The notes under the pieces: model-generated
Database searches by the model: none
Told to the model about the DNA's origin: nothing
What the model saw: the letters and a program-made list of their open reading frames with translations, nothing else
Source: Anaerolineae bacterium
GTDB taxonomy: Bacteria > Chloroflexota > Anaerolineae > Aggregatilineales > Ch27
Assembly: GCA_013178165.1 (NCBI GenBank)
Contig: JABLXG010000030.1
Coordinates: forward strand, 1 to 40,897
Direction: 5' to 3'
DNA length: 40,897 bases
Position numbers and translations under genes: made by a program
Part shown: positions 31,477-38,617 of the stretch, in pieces
Position numbering within the stretch: position 1 is the stretch's first letter
Layout: each line of letters begins with the position of its first letter

Positions 31477-34400
31477 CCTCGCTGCGCGAAGTCGAGTGGC
31501 AGATCTCCTACGGCCCCTCGGATGACCGGCTGAACCGCTTTTACATCCCGGCGCTCCAGCGCAGCGTGCAGTACGACCGCAGCACGGGCTTCTTCAGCAG
31601 TTCGGCGCTGGCAGTGGCGGCGGCGGGCGTGGCCGGGCTGATCGCCAACGGCGGCAGGATGCGGCTGCTGGTCGGGGCGCAGCTCAGCCGCGAGGATGTG
31701 GAGGCGGTTACCCGCGGCGCGGCGCTGGAGGGAATCGTCGCTGAGAAGCTGATCGCGGCGCTGGAGGAGCCGGTGGAGGATTTGCTGCGCCGCCGCCTTG
31801 AGATTCTGGCCTGGATGATCGCGCGGGGCACGCTGCAGATCAAAGTTGTCCTGCCGCGCGATGCGCATGGGCTGCCTGTCCCGGCGGATCAGGCCCAGGA
31901 CTATTACCATCCTAAAGAGGGGGTGTTCACCGACGCGGCGGGCAATCAGGTCGCCTTCAGTGGCAGCATCAATGAGTCGATGACCGGCTGGCAGCGCAAC
32001 TATGAGCAGTTCAGCGTCTACTTCTCGTGGGACAGCAGCCAACCTTACCTGCGGCAGGTCGTGCACCGATTCAACAATGTCTGGGAAGGTCGCGAGCGAG
32101 GCTGGATCGCCTTCGATATCCCCCAGGCGGCACGCCAGTCGCTGTTGCGGTTCGTGCCAGCCAATGCCCCCGAACACGATCCGCTGGCTCCGCCGCCAGT
32201 CATTGCCGTTCCACCTCCCGATCTGGAAGCGCAGCTTCGCCGCGAGCGCCTGATCTTCCAGTTCATCCGCGACATTCCCTACTTTCCCAACGCCGGGCAG
32301 CTCGGCGCGGCGACGTGCACGATCACGCCCTGGCCGCACCAGATGCGCGTGGCGCAGCAGATCATCGAGACCTATCCCAGGCGCTACATGCTGTGCGACG
32401 AGGTCGGGCTGGGCAAGACCATCGAAGCCGGGCTGGTGCTGCGGCAACTGGTCATTTCCGGTCGGGTGAAGCGCTGCCTGCTGCTCGTGCCGAAGTCGGT
32501 CGCGCGCCAGTGGCAGGAGGAGCTGTACGAGAAATTCGTGCTCGATGTGCCGCTTTTCGATGGCAAGCGGTTCTGGAACTACGCGGGGGAAGCGCTGGAA
32601 TACAACACCGGCAATCCCTGGGACGCTTTTGACATGATGATCGCCTCCAGCCAGCTTGCCAAGCGCCGCACCCAGCAGGAGCGCGTGACGTCCGCGCGCC
32701 CGTGGGACCTGGTGCTGGTCGACGAAGCACACCATGCCCGCCGGCGCGACTTCCTGCAGCCCATCTACCGCCCGAACCGTCTGCTCGAACTGCTCACCGC
32801 TCCTGACTTCAGGGCCAACGCCATCCTCTTAATGACCGCTACGCCGATGCAGGTCCACCCGCTGGAAGTGTGGGACCTGCTCAAGGTATTGGGTCTGGGC
32901 GGCAAGTGGGGCGCAGACGAGGGAAACTTCCTGCGCTTTTATTCTGAACTGATGAAGCCCTTTGACGAAATCGACTGGGATTTCGTATTTGAGATGTTGA
33001 ACGACTATCGGGAATACAGCGGGCAAATCGATCCAGAGTTTGAGGAGGAGATCGATGACGCGCTGGGGGTCGTGGACGGGGCCAGGCTGCAGCAATTGCT
33101 GAATGCTCCCCACCCCTCGCGGGAGGTACGTTCACTGCCGGAGAATGCAAAACCCTACATTGTCAAGATGGCGCGTCGACACACGCCATTGCGGGCATTG
33201 ATGTTCCGCAATACGCGTGACTTGCTGCGGGAATATGTCCGGTGCGGACTGTTGAAGGAAAATGTCCCCACCCGTGATCCGCAACTGGTCTGGATACCCA
33301 TGCGCCCTGACGAGATGGCGCTCTACCAGCGTATCGAAGAGTACATCTCCGATTTCTACCGGAAGTATGAGAATGAGCGCAAGGGCCTGGGTTTTGTGAT
33401 GACGGTCTACCGCCGCCGCCTGACCAGCAGCTTCTATGCGGTCCAGAAAAGCCTGGAACGCCGACTGGATTACCTGCGCGGGCGCGCTGTGCAGGTCTTT
33501 GACGATGACGACCTTGAGCAGGCCTATCTCGAGCAGGATGACACTGAGGAAATTGTGGATGAAAACCAGCGCGCGCTGTACAAGGATGAGATTGACTACG
33601 TAGAGACGTTCATCCGCGATCTTCAGCCACTTGTACCCCAGGATTCCAAAACCGACCAGCTTATCCAGGACCTGAATGATCTCTTCCGGAAGCGTGAGAC
33701 AGCGCTGGTTTTCACCCAATATACCGACACCATGGATTACCTGCGCGACAAACTGCGCCAGGTGTACGGCAATCAGGTGGCCTGCTATAGCGGTCGTGGC
33801 GGTGAGGTCTGGAATGGCATCGCCTGGGTCAGTATTGCCAAGGAAGAAATCAAGCAAAAGTTCCGGGAAGGGAAAGAGGTCAAGATTCTGGTCTGCACCG
33901 AAGCGGCTAGCGAAGGTCTGAACCTGCAAAGCTGCGGTGTCTTGATCAACTACGACATGCCCTGGAATCCGATGCGGGTGGAACAGCGCATCGGCCGTAT
34001 TGACCGTATTGGTCAGGTGTACTCTGAAGTCTGGATTCGTAACTACTTTTACGAAGAAACAGTTGAAGCGCGGGTGTACCAGGCTCTGGCCAGGCGCATC
34101 AACTGGTTCAAAGGGGTTGTTGGCGATCTGCAGCCGATTCTGGCCCGGGTCGGGCAGGCTATTGAACGCGTGGTGATGACTACACCTGACGAGCGAGAGC
34201 GCGTGCTGGCCGGAGAACTTGATGAAATCGAGCGGAAACTCGATCAAAAAGGGGATATTCTGAATGTCTATGAGAGTAGTGAGAGCGTTCGTCCCGGGGT
34301 AGGGATAGCTGCTCCGATTACGCTTGACGAACTTGAGCGCTGTTTTCTAGAAAGCTCGTTCTTTGCTCACCAGTTCATCCCTCACCCGGACATTAAAGAG

Positions 34401-35135
34401 GCTTACCTGATCAACGCTGCCGGTGAGCAGGCCGTGGTAACCTTTAAGCCAGAGCTTTTTGATCGTTTCCCTAATTCTCTTCAACTGTTGTCCTATGGCA
34501 ATCAGACGCTGGATGCCCTGCTTGACCAGGACTCACTCCCTGAGCGTGACGTGTATCTTGGGATCGCTCGTTTCTCTTCAGACAATATCGTGCCGTTGAA
34601 GGCCTACTATGGTTTGAATCAGGATGGGCAACCGGTCCTGCTCCGGACACTGCAAGATCTCTTGGGGGCACTCAAGAACACCCATGAAGCCGGTACATGG
34701 ACTCAGGAAGCCCGCCAGCGAGCTGAAGAGGATTTTGAGAAGTATGTACAGGACGCCCGCAAAAAATACACCAGCGTTACAGATCTGCGCCTATCTGCCA
34801 CAGCCGCGGCGCTAGTAGAGCAAGCCGTTCGGATTGTTTTTCAGGCTACCCTGCTCGATCTATTGCTGGATGGGAACTTCAGCACAGCAGAAGACGCTTG
34901 GCACGCCATCACAACAGGCAACCAGCTGACCCAGAATCTGGTACGTCACGGGTATCCATTTACAGCCTTACTGGAACTGGCTTCGAGACAGAAGCATAGA
35001 GCAAGCGTACCCAGGCTAGAACTCGACGTTTTCAGCAATGCAGGCCCAGATCAACTTAAGAGGATGTTTCGTGATGTACGGCAAGAGGGAGAGACATTGC
35101 TTAAGCGTTGGAAAAAGATGCAGAAACACGGATAG
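31473..35135 (+). CDS. PLD-like nuclease fused to SNF2/RapA-type helicase
   Basis: This is a 1220-residue fusion. The N-terminal phospholipase D-like domain (about 1-195) carries HPKEGVFTD and then FSGSINES, matching HxK...D...GSxN of PLD nucleases. An SF2 helicase follows: DEVGLGKTIEAG near 309, VDEAHHARRR near 416, TATPMQ near 456, a long insertion, then TALVFTQYTDT, EAASEGLNLQ and QRIGRIDRIGQ near 837. The C-terminal 300 residues are helical and unassigned. It is the effector-like member of the cassette, probably translocating on double-stranded DNA and cutting it. It shares an ATGA overlap with the methylase. Codon use becomes less GC-rich in the second half. Confidence 0.9.
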   Translation: MTSLREVEWQISYGPSDDRLNRFYIPALQRSVQYDRSTGFFSSSALAVAAAGVAGLIANGGRMRLLVGAQLSREDVEAVTRGAALEGIVAEKLIAALEEPVEDLLRRRLEILAWMIARGTLQIKVVLPRDAHGLPVPADQAQDYYHPKEGVFTDAAGNQVAFSGSINESMTGWQRNYEQFSVYFSWDSSQPYLRQVVHRFNNVWEGRERGWIAFDIPQAARQSLLRFVPANAPEHDPLAPPPVIAVPPPDLEAQLRRERLIFQFIRDIPYFPNAGQLGAATCTITPWPHQMRVAQQIIETYPRRYMLCDEVGLGKTIEAGLVLRQLVISGRVKRCLLLVPKSVARQWQEELYEKFVLDVPLFDGKRFWNYAGEALEYNTGNPWDAFDMMIASSQLAKRRTQQERVTSARPWDLVLVDEAHHARRRDFLQPIYRPNRLLELLTAPDFRANAILLMTATPMQVHPLEVWDLLKVLGLGGKWGADEGNFLRFYSELMKPFDEIDWDFVFEMLNDYREYSGQIDPEFEEEIDDALGVVDGARLQQLLNAPHPSREVRSLPENAKPYIVKMARRHTPLRALMFRNTRDLLREYVRCGLLKENVPTRDPQLVWIPMRPDEMALYQRIEEYISDFYRKYENERKGLGFVMTVYRRRLTSSFYAVQKSLERRLDYLRGRAVQVFDDDDLEQAYLEQDDTEEIVDENQRALYKDEIDYVETFIRDLQPLVPQDSKTDQLIQDLNDLFRKRETALVFTQYTDTMDYLRDKLRQVYGNQVACYSGRGGEVWNGIAWVSIAKEEIKQKFREGKEVKILVCTEAASEGLNLQSCGVLINYDMPWNPMRVEQRIGRIDRIGQVYSEVWIRNYFYEETVEARVYQALARRINWFKGVVGDLQPILARVGQAIERVVMTTPDERERVLAGELDEIERKLDQKGDILNVYESSESVRPGVGIAAPITLDELERCFLESSFFAHQFIPHPDIKEAYLINAAGEQAVVTFKPELFDRFPNSLQLLSYGNQTLDALLDQDSLPERDVYLGIARFSSDNIVPLKAYYGLNQDGQPVLLRTLQDLLGALKNTHEAGTWTQEARQRAEEDFEKYVQDARKKYTSVTDLRLSATAAALVEQAVRIVFQATLLDLLLDGNFSTAEDAWHAITTGNQLTQNLVRHGYPFTALLELASRQKHRASVPRLELDVFSNAGPDQLKRMFRDVRQEGETLLKRWKKMQKHG

Positions 35136-35209
35136 GGGGTTCTCTGTCCTCGCGGAAGAATTGTCCATCAGTGAGTTTAGGAAGCCCGTTCAGGTGATCG
35201 GGCGGAAAG

Positions 35210-35249
35210 CCTGGCGTATAATGGACGTAAAGTGACGAGGATGTGACGA
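35210..35249 (+). promoter_or_regulatory. Promoter candidate for the second antitoxin/toxin pair
   Basis: TATAAT at 35217-35222 lies 28 bases before the antitoxin start, and GAGGAT provides a ribosome binding site. No good -35 hexamer at standard spacing is visible. It lies within the 114-base gap after the helicase stop, which would allow separate expression of the pair. Confidence 0.4.
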
Positions 35250-35471
35250 ATGACCATCAGCGAGATTGTGAAACAGGCGCAAGCCCTCAGTCAGCAAGAT
35301 CGTAAGGAATTGATCAAGCTCCTGATTGATTCACTGGACGTGGAGACTCCGCCGGCGCTCCGTCGCCGACGTTTATCTGAGCTGCGCGGCCTGGGCAAGG
35401 AAATCTGGCAGGATATCGACGCTCAGGAGTATGTCAATCGTCTGCGTGACGAGTGGGATCGCCAGCAGTGA
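35250..35471 (+). CDS. Small antitoxin-like protein (second TA pair)
   Basis: This is a 73-residue helical protein. Its start MTISEIVKQAQALSQQDRKE followed by LIKLLIDSL is a pattern common to small addiction-module antitoxins that precede PIN toxins. The C-terminal half is charged and probably binds the toxin. Its last codons overlap the toxin start (GTGA). It is not of the AbrB type, so this pair is not a copy of the VapBC pair at 27.8 kb. Confidence 0.75.
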   Translation: MTISEIVKQAQALSQQDRKELIKLLIDSLDVETPPALRRRRLSELRGLGKEIWQDIDAQEYVNRLRDEWDRQQ

Positions 35472-35932
35472 AGATCAGCACGGCTCTGGCTGGTGTTCGA
35501 CAGCTATACATTGAGACCGCCCCGCTGATTTATTACGTGGAACTGAATCCAGACTATACCGCCAGGATGGATGCCATTGTGGCTGCCATCGAAACGGCCT
35601 CTATTGAGGCGGTCAGCTCAGTGATCACGCTGGTTGAGGTATTGAGCCATCCAATGAAAGTGGGTGATCAGCGCCTGATCCAGGAATATCGTGACATTCT
35701 GGTCAACAGTGGTGAGTTTCGCCTTGTCCCTGTGACTGCCCGGATTGCCGAGTATGCCGCCGAAATGCGTGCGCGTTACAACCTTCGTACGCCGGACGCA
35801 CTGCATGTGTCTTCAGCAGTTCTTACAGGCTGCGACGCTTTCCTGACCAACGATGCCGGTTTGGAACGCGTTACAGAGATCCGGATCCTGGTTTTGAACG
35901 CCCTGGAACTCGACGTGCCGTCAGAGCGCTGA
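35468..35932 (+). CDS. PIN-domain toxin (second TA pair)
   Basis: This is a 154-residue PIN-domain protein. I choose the GTG at 35468, which overlaps the antitoxin stop by four bases (GTGA), over an upstream ATG at 35453. The acidic positions are Glu16 (YIETAPLIYYVE), Glu57 (TLVEVL), Asp110 (TPDALHVSSA) and Asp129 (FLTNDAGL). The first is normally Asp, so metal binding at the catalytic site could be altered although Glu may still serve. The expected activity is RNA cleavage upon antitoxin loss. It ends about 100 bases before a convergent gene. Confidence 0.82.
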   Translation: MKISTALAGVRQLYIETAPLIYYVELNPDYTARMDAIVAAIETASIEAVSSVITLVEVLSHPMKVGDQRLIQEYRDILVNSGEFRLVPVTARIAEYAAEMRARYNLRTPDALHVSSAVLTGCDAFLTNDAGLERVTEIRILVLNALELDVPSER

Positions 35933-36029
35933 CGGTGCGGAAGTCTGGTGAGAGAGGGTGATTTCTTCAAAAGACGCTCTTCTACCCTGACCTGTTTCCT
36001 GCCATCCCCCAGAACCGTTCCAGAACCCC

Positions 36030-36752
36030 CTACCCTGCCCCGCTAGAGAGCAGCAGCACGATCAGGGCGGCACTGACCAGCACTGCCACGATCCCCAGCG
36101 CCAGCAGCAGACGGGCGTGCAGTTGCTGCTCCTGCTCGCGCTGGCGGGCAGCGGCCTCTCGTTCGCGTTCGATGGCTTCCAGTTTGCCGCGCAGCTCGCC
36201 CAGCGCCTGGCGGGTAGCTACCAGATCGTCCCCCTGGGTCAGGTAGTATGCCCGCTCTGGTTCCAGAATCTCCAACTTGCCGCGCAATTCGCCCAGAGCG
36301 GTAAGTGTGGCTGACAATTCCTGACGAGTGGCAGTGTGGGCAGCCCGCTCCTCAGCCAGATCAGCCTGCAAGGCGTCTACGCGGTCGTTGAGCAGGGCGA
36401 TCTCGCGGGTGAGGGCCTGGCGTTGTTGCAGCAGGGCCTGTTGCGCTTCTGACTGCGGCACGAGCGGGCCGGGTACGACGCCGGGAGGAGCGGCGGGCAT
36501 CGGCGGCAGGTCGGCCCAGTTCTGAGCCTGCATGCGGGTCAGGGTGGCGTGAATGTCTGCCCAGGCGGTATTGCGAGCGCGCAACTCGGCGACCAGGGCC
36601 AGGATGCGGGCGTCGCGGTCGTCGAAGTAGCGGCGCTGGCTGTTGTCGCCACCCTGGGCGGCTGGCGACAGGAAGGCGGCAAATTCACGCGACCAGACCT
36701 TGATCGCGCTGACGCTGACATTCAACCACCTGGCCAGTTCGCCGGTGCGCAC
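36030..36752 (-). CDS. Tail-anchored MerR-like DNA-binding protein with coiled coil
   Basis: This is a 240-residue protein. Residues 1-70 (TGELARWLNVSVSAIKVWSR then RRYFDDRDARILALVAELRA) form a MerR-like winged helix. A Pro-rich spacer leads to a long coiled coil (about 110-210) with two copies of ALGELRGKLE. One hydrophobic helix (215-235) near the C-terminus anchors it in the membrane, so DNA is held at the inner face. I place the start at GTG 36752 because AGGAG lies about 7 bases upstream; the longer TTG-initiated frame would cover the operator. It is divergent from the four-TM protein gene and close to parAB. A role in segregation, replication control or membrane tethering of the replicon is inferred. 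Confidence 0.75.
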   Translation of the reverse strand: MRTGELARWLNVSVSAIKVWSREFAAFLSPAAQGGDNSQRRYFDDRDARILALVAELRARNTAWADIHATLTRMQAQNWADLPPMPAAPPGVVPGPLVPQSEAQQALLQQRQALTREIALLNDRVDALQADLAEERAAHTATRQELSATLTALGELRGKLEILEPERAYYLTQGDDLVATRQALGELRGKLEAIEREREAAARQREQEQQLHARLLLALGIVAVLVSAALIVLLLSSGAG

Positions 36753-36765
36753 CGTATTACTCCTG

Positions 36766-36803
36766 ACGGATAATTTATCCGTATATAGCTTTGAAGCGGA
36801 TAA
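36766..36803 (-). promoter_or_regulatory. Operator for the MerR-like gene
   Basis: ACGGATAA, T, TTATCCGT at 36766-36782 is a perfect palindrome 14 bases upstream of the GTG start. A third half-site CGGATAA lies at 36797-36803. A minus-strand promoter may use TATATA (36782-36787) and TTGCCG (36807-36812), spaced 19 bases, so the sites flank or cover it. Autorepression is likely. Confidence 0.6.
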
Positions 36804-36828
36804 AAACGGCAAAAACGGTTTTGTTCGC

Positions 36829-36857
36829 TTGCGGTGGCCGTCTTTTCATGCTACACT
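36829..36857 (+). promoter_or_regulatory. Sigma-70-type promoter with extended -10
   Basis: TTGCGG at 36829-36834 and TACACT at 36852-36857 are 17 bases apart, and TGC directly precedes the -10. This is the best promoter match in the window. Transcription would start near 36864 and run toward the four-TM gene. Confidence 0.65.
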
Positions 36858-36863
36858 GCCCGT

Positions 36864-37015
36864 AACTAAACACAAGGCCGAGCAGTGCGCCACCACTCCC
36901 GGCCTGACCACAACCCACACGCTTGCGCCGGTTGCGGTACTGCCAGTATACCAGCAAAGCCCCCTGCCTTACAACGCATGTCCGCCCGCGCACCCGATCT
37001 TCGCGCGGGCTTTTT
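36864..37015 (+). ncRNA. Candidate small RNA or attenuated leader
   Basis: A roughly 150-nt unit runs from the promoter at 36829-36857 to an intrinsic terminator at 36984-37015. Inside it AGGCCG (36875-36880) can pair with CGGCCT (36900-36905). No open frame with a ribosome binding site is apparent. It could be a free small RNA, as used in plasmid copy control, or a leader whose terminator limits expression of the gene at 37046. I do not recognise a known RNA family. Confidence 0.45.
36984..37015 (+). terminator. Intrinsic terminator upstream of the four-TM gene
   Basis: GCCCGCGC (36984-36991) pairs perfectly with GCGCGGGC (37003-37010) around an 11-base loop and is followed at once by five T. 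It ends 30 bases before the start codon at 37046. Confidence 0.8.
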
Positions 37016-37045
37016 GCCAGCCCTCATAGAGTTCAGGAGTATGTG

Positions 37046-38128
37046 ATGATGACCGTTCAACCTTCCCAACCTGCGGCATTGACCGCCACACAGCGCCGGG
37101 CGCTGGAAGTGCTCGCCCCACTCTCCGAAGAAGAGCGCCTGGACGCCCGCGACCGCGCTCGCCGCGCCGTGCTCCGCAAGATCGGCCCGCAGCCCAGCCG
37201 CGAACAGTTCAACAGCGCCGGGCCGCGCCCTCTCCGGGAGCAGTTCGACGATTCCACGATCAGCGAATATCCGGCCTGGATGACCCGCGCCATCAGCGTC
37301 ATGCTGCTGATCGCTTTTCTTGGCGCGTTTGCCACCAGCGCATTCTCCGTTTTCAGCGCCGGGCGCGATCATTACCTGGTGGCGATGGGCCATGGCGCAG
37401 GTATCGAGTGGCAGGCCGTGATCGTCGGTCTGGCGGTCGTTCTGCTGGCGGAATTCCTGACCATTGCCAGCGTGCTGGCCGCCCGGATTCTACTGGCCGG
37501 GCGGCGACTCTGGCAGCTGGTGATGCTACTGCCGATCACCGCCGGTGTGGTGATGGCCGTCACCGCCAACGCTGTCATCGCCCGTCCGGTCGGATTCTGG
37601 CCCTGGCTGGTCACGGTCACACCGCCGGTTTCAGTGGTGTTTCTATCGCTGATTCTGGAACAGATCGCCCTGACCGACATCAAGCGCCGCCACGCCAACG
37701 AGCGTGCTTTTCAGGCTGCGCTACGAGAGTGGAAGCTACAAGCTCAGGCGGATGAGCAGGCTTATCAGGCTGCTATGCGCGAGTGGGAGCAGCGCGTGGC
37801 CCATCCAGAACAATCGCCGCACTGGATGCAGGCTTACGCCAACAGCCTCAAAGAAGCGCTACGGGAGGTCAATGGCCGGGGACGTGGTCGGGCCGAACGG
37901 CTGGAATACATGGCGAATCTGGGCGGCGCAGAGTGGTCGGCACTGGTGATGCGCGAGCTGCAGGCCGACCGCTGGTTTGAGGAGGTAGCGGATGAGGCAA
38001 ATTTTACGTCGGCGGGGGTAGCCCCGCAGCCCTTCCCCACCGTCCTGCCGGAGCGCCAGACTACTCCGCCAGATGCGGCACTACTCCCGACTTTGCCGCT
38101 TGCGCTGAAGGGCAACGGGGCGCACTAG
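37046..38128 (+). CDS. Four-TM membrane protein with coiled-coil tail
   Basis: This is a 360-residue protein I do not recognise. A charged cytoplasmic N-terminus (1-80) precedes four hydrophobic segments at about 82-103, 124-149, 155-179 and 185-208. A Glu/Arg/Ala-rich coiled coil follows (about 210-300) with the near-repeat FQAALREW / YQAAMREW, then a Pro/Thr-rich tail. CAGGAG lies 6 bases before ATG 37046; ATG 37049 is equally possible. Together with the tail-anchored protein encoded divergently it could form a membrane platform for the replicon. Its end overlaps a -1-frame zinc-finger coding stretch (37996-38268), which raises the possibility of a longer frameshifted product. Confidence 0.75.
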   Translation: MMTVQPSQPAALTATQRRALEVLAPLSEEERLDARDRARRAVLRKIGPQPSREQFNSAGPRPLREQFDDSTISEYPAWMTRAISVMLLIAFLGAFATSAFSVFSAGRDHYLVAMGHGAGIEWQAVIVGLAVVLLAEFLTIASVLAARILLAGRRLWQLVMLLPITAGVVMAVTANAVIARPVGFWPWLVTVTPPVSVVFLSLILEQIALTDIKRRHANERAFQAALREWKLQAQADEQAYQAAMREWEQRVAHPEQSPHWMQAYANSLKEALREVNGRGRGRAERLEYMANLGGAEWSALVMRELQADRWFEEVADEANFTSAGVAPQPFPTVLPERQTTPPDAALLPTLPLALKGNGAH

Positions 38129-38268
38129 ATGGGTCGGGTCGCCCACGCAAATGGAAGGTCTGTCCACAATGTGGTCGCCACTTCAGGACACGCAATCCGG
38201 CCAAAATCTATTGTTCGGCTGCCTGTCGTGTGGCCGCGTATCGGGCCACCGAGCAGCCCGCGCTGTAA
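37996..38268 (+). other. Startless zinc-finger coding stretch in the -1 frame
   Basis: This frame is open from 37996 to TAA 38266-38268 and ends with KVCPQCGRHFRTRNPAKIYC then SAACRVAAYRATEQPAL, a clear CxxC...CxxxC zinc-binding module. It contains no ATG, GTG or TTG start, and it is in the -1 frame relative to the upstream four-TM gene, with which it overlaps by 133 bases. Within the overlap, A-AAT-TTT (37999-38005) fits the X-XXY-YYZ slippery pattern in the correct phase. Either a programmed -1 shift appends the finger to the membrane protein, or an old frameshift separated them. Confidence 0.55.
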
Positions 38269-38275
38269 CGCCCTG

Positions 38276-38408
38276 TGTCCCAAAGCAGTTAGGGTACAGC
38301 GCCGATCTGTGGGACAGCTGTAAAGCACTACCGGGACAGTGCAGGACTGTCCTGGTGTCCCATTATGTCCCCTCAGAGCGGTTCTGGCGGGCAAACGCTC
38401 TGGGGACA
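38276..38408. repeat. Cluster of TGTCCC hexamers (iteron-like)
   Basis: TGTCCC or its complement occurs six times in 133 bases: plus at 38276, 38356 and 38366; minus at 38311, 38333 and 38403. An ACTGTCC variant lies between. The cluster is in the non-coding gap ahead of parA and the first parS-like palindrome, a typical place for an origin, partition site or autoregulatory operator. Confidence 0.55.
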
Positions 38409-38485
38409 GACACAGACGGCCAGGGCAGGATAAATACCCGTTGTAAGGGGCAATTTGCCGCTGGTGTCTGTATGCTTGATGCTGA

Positions 38486-38509
38486 GATTCGGACCAATTG
38501 GTCCGAATC
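38486..38509. promoter_or_regulatory. parS: parS candidate 1, perfect 24-bp palindrome
   Basis: GATTCGGACCAA is followed directly by its reverse complement. The same 24 bases recur inside parB at 40451-40474. It lies 109 bases upstream of the parA start, where ParB binding would serve both centromere function and repression of the par operon. The sequence differs from the common chromosomal parS (TGTTTCACGTGAAACA). Confidence 0.75.
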
Positions 38510-38617
38510 CTGGCCGGGAACAGCGACTCGCACAGCGGGCCGGGGTACGCTAGAGTCTCTGGCAGTACAGTATTTCGCCCCCCGTGCCCGGACAACGCGA
38601 TAAGGAGTGCAGCGCTG

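Noticed and set aside
33132-34247. 371-codon minus-strand open frame
   Set aside because: It is antisense to the helicase motifs and shows no independent signal.
23774-35135. Naming the cassette BREX or DISARM
   Set aside because: I see no PglZ phosphatase, no BrxA/BrxB-like gene and no DUF1998 (DrmB) protein; only the methylase plus helicase theme is shared.
38129-38323. 64-codon frame starting right after the four-TM gene stop
   Set aside because: TAG-ATG coupling looks attractive, but the product is unstructured. The same DNA in another frame encodes a clear zinc finger, so this frame is probably a shadow.
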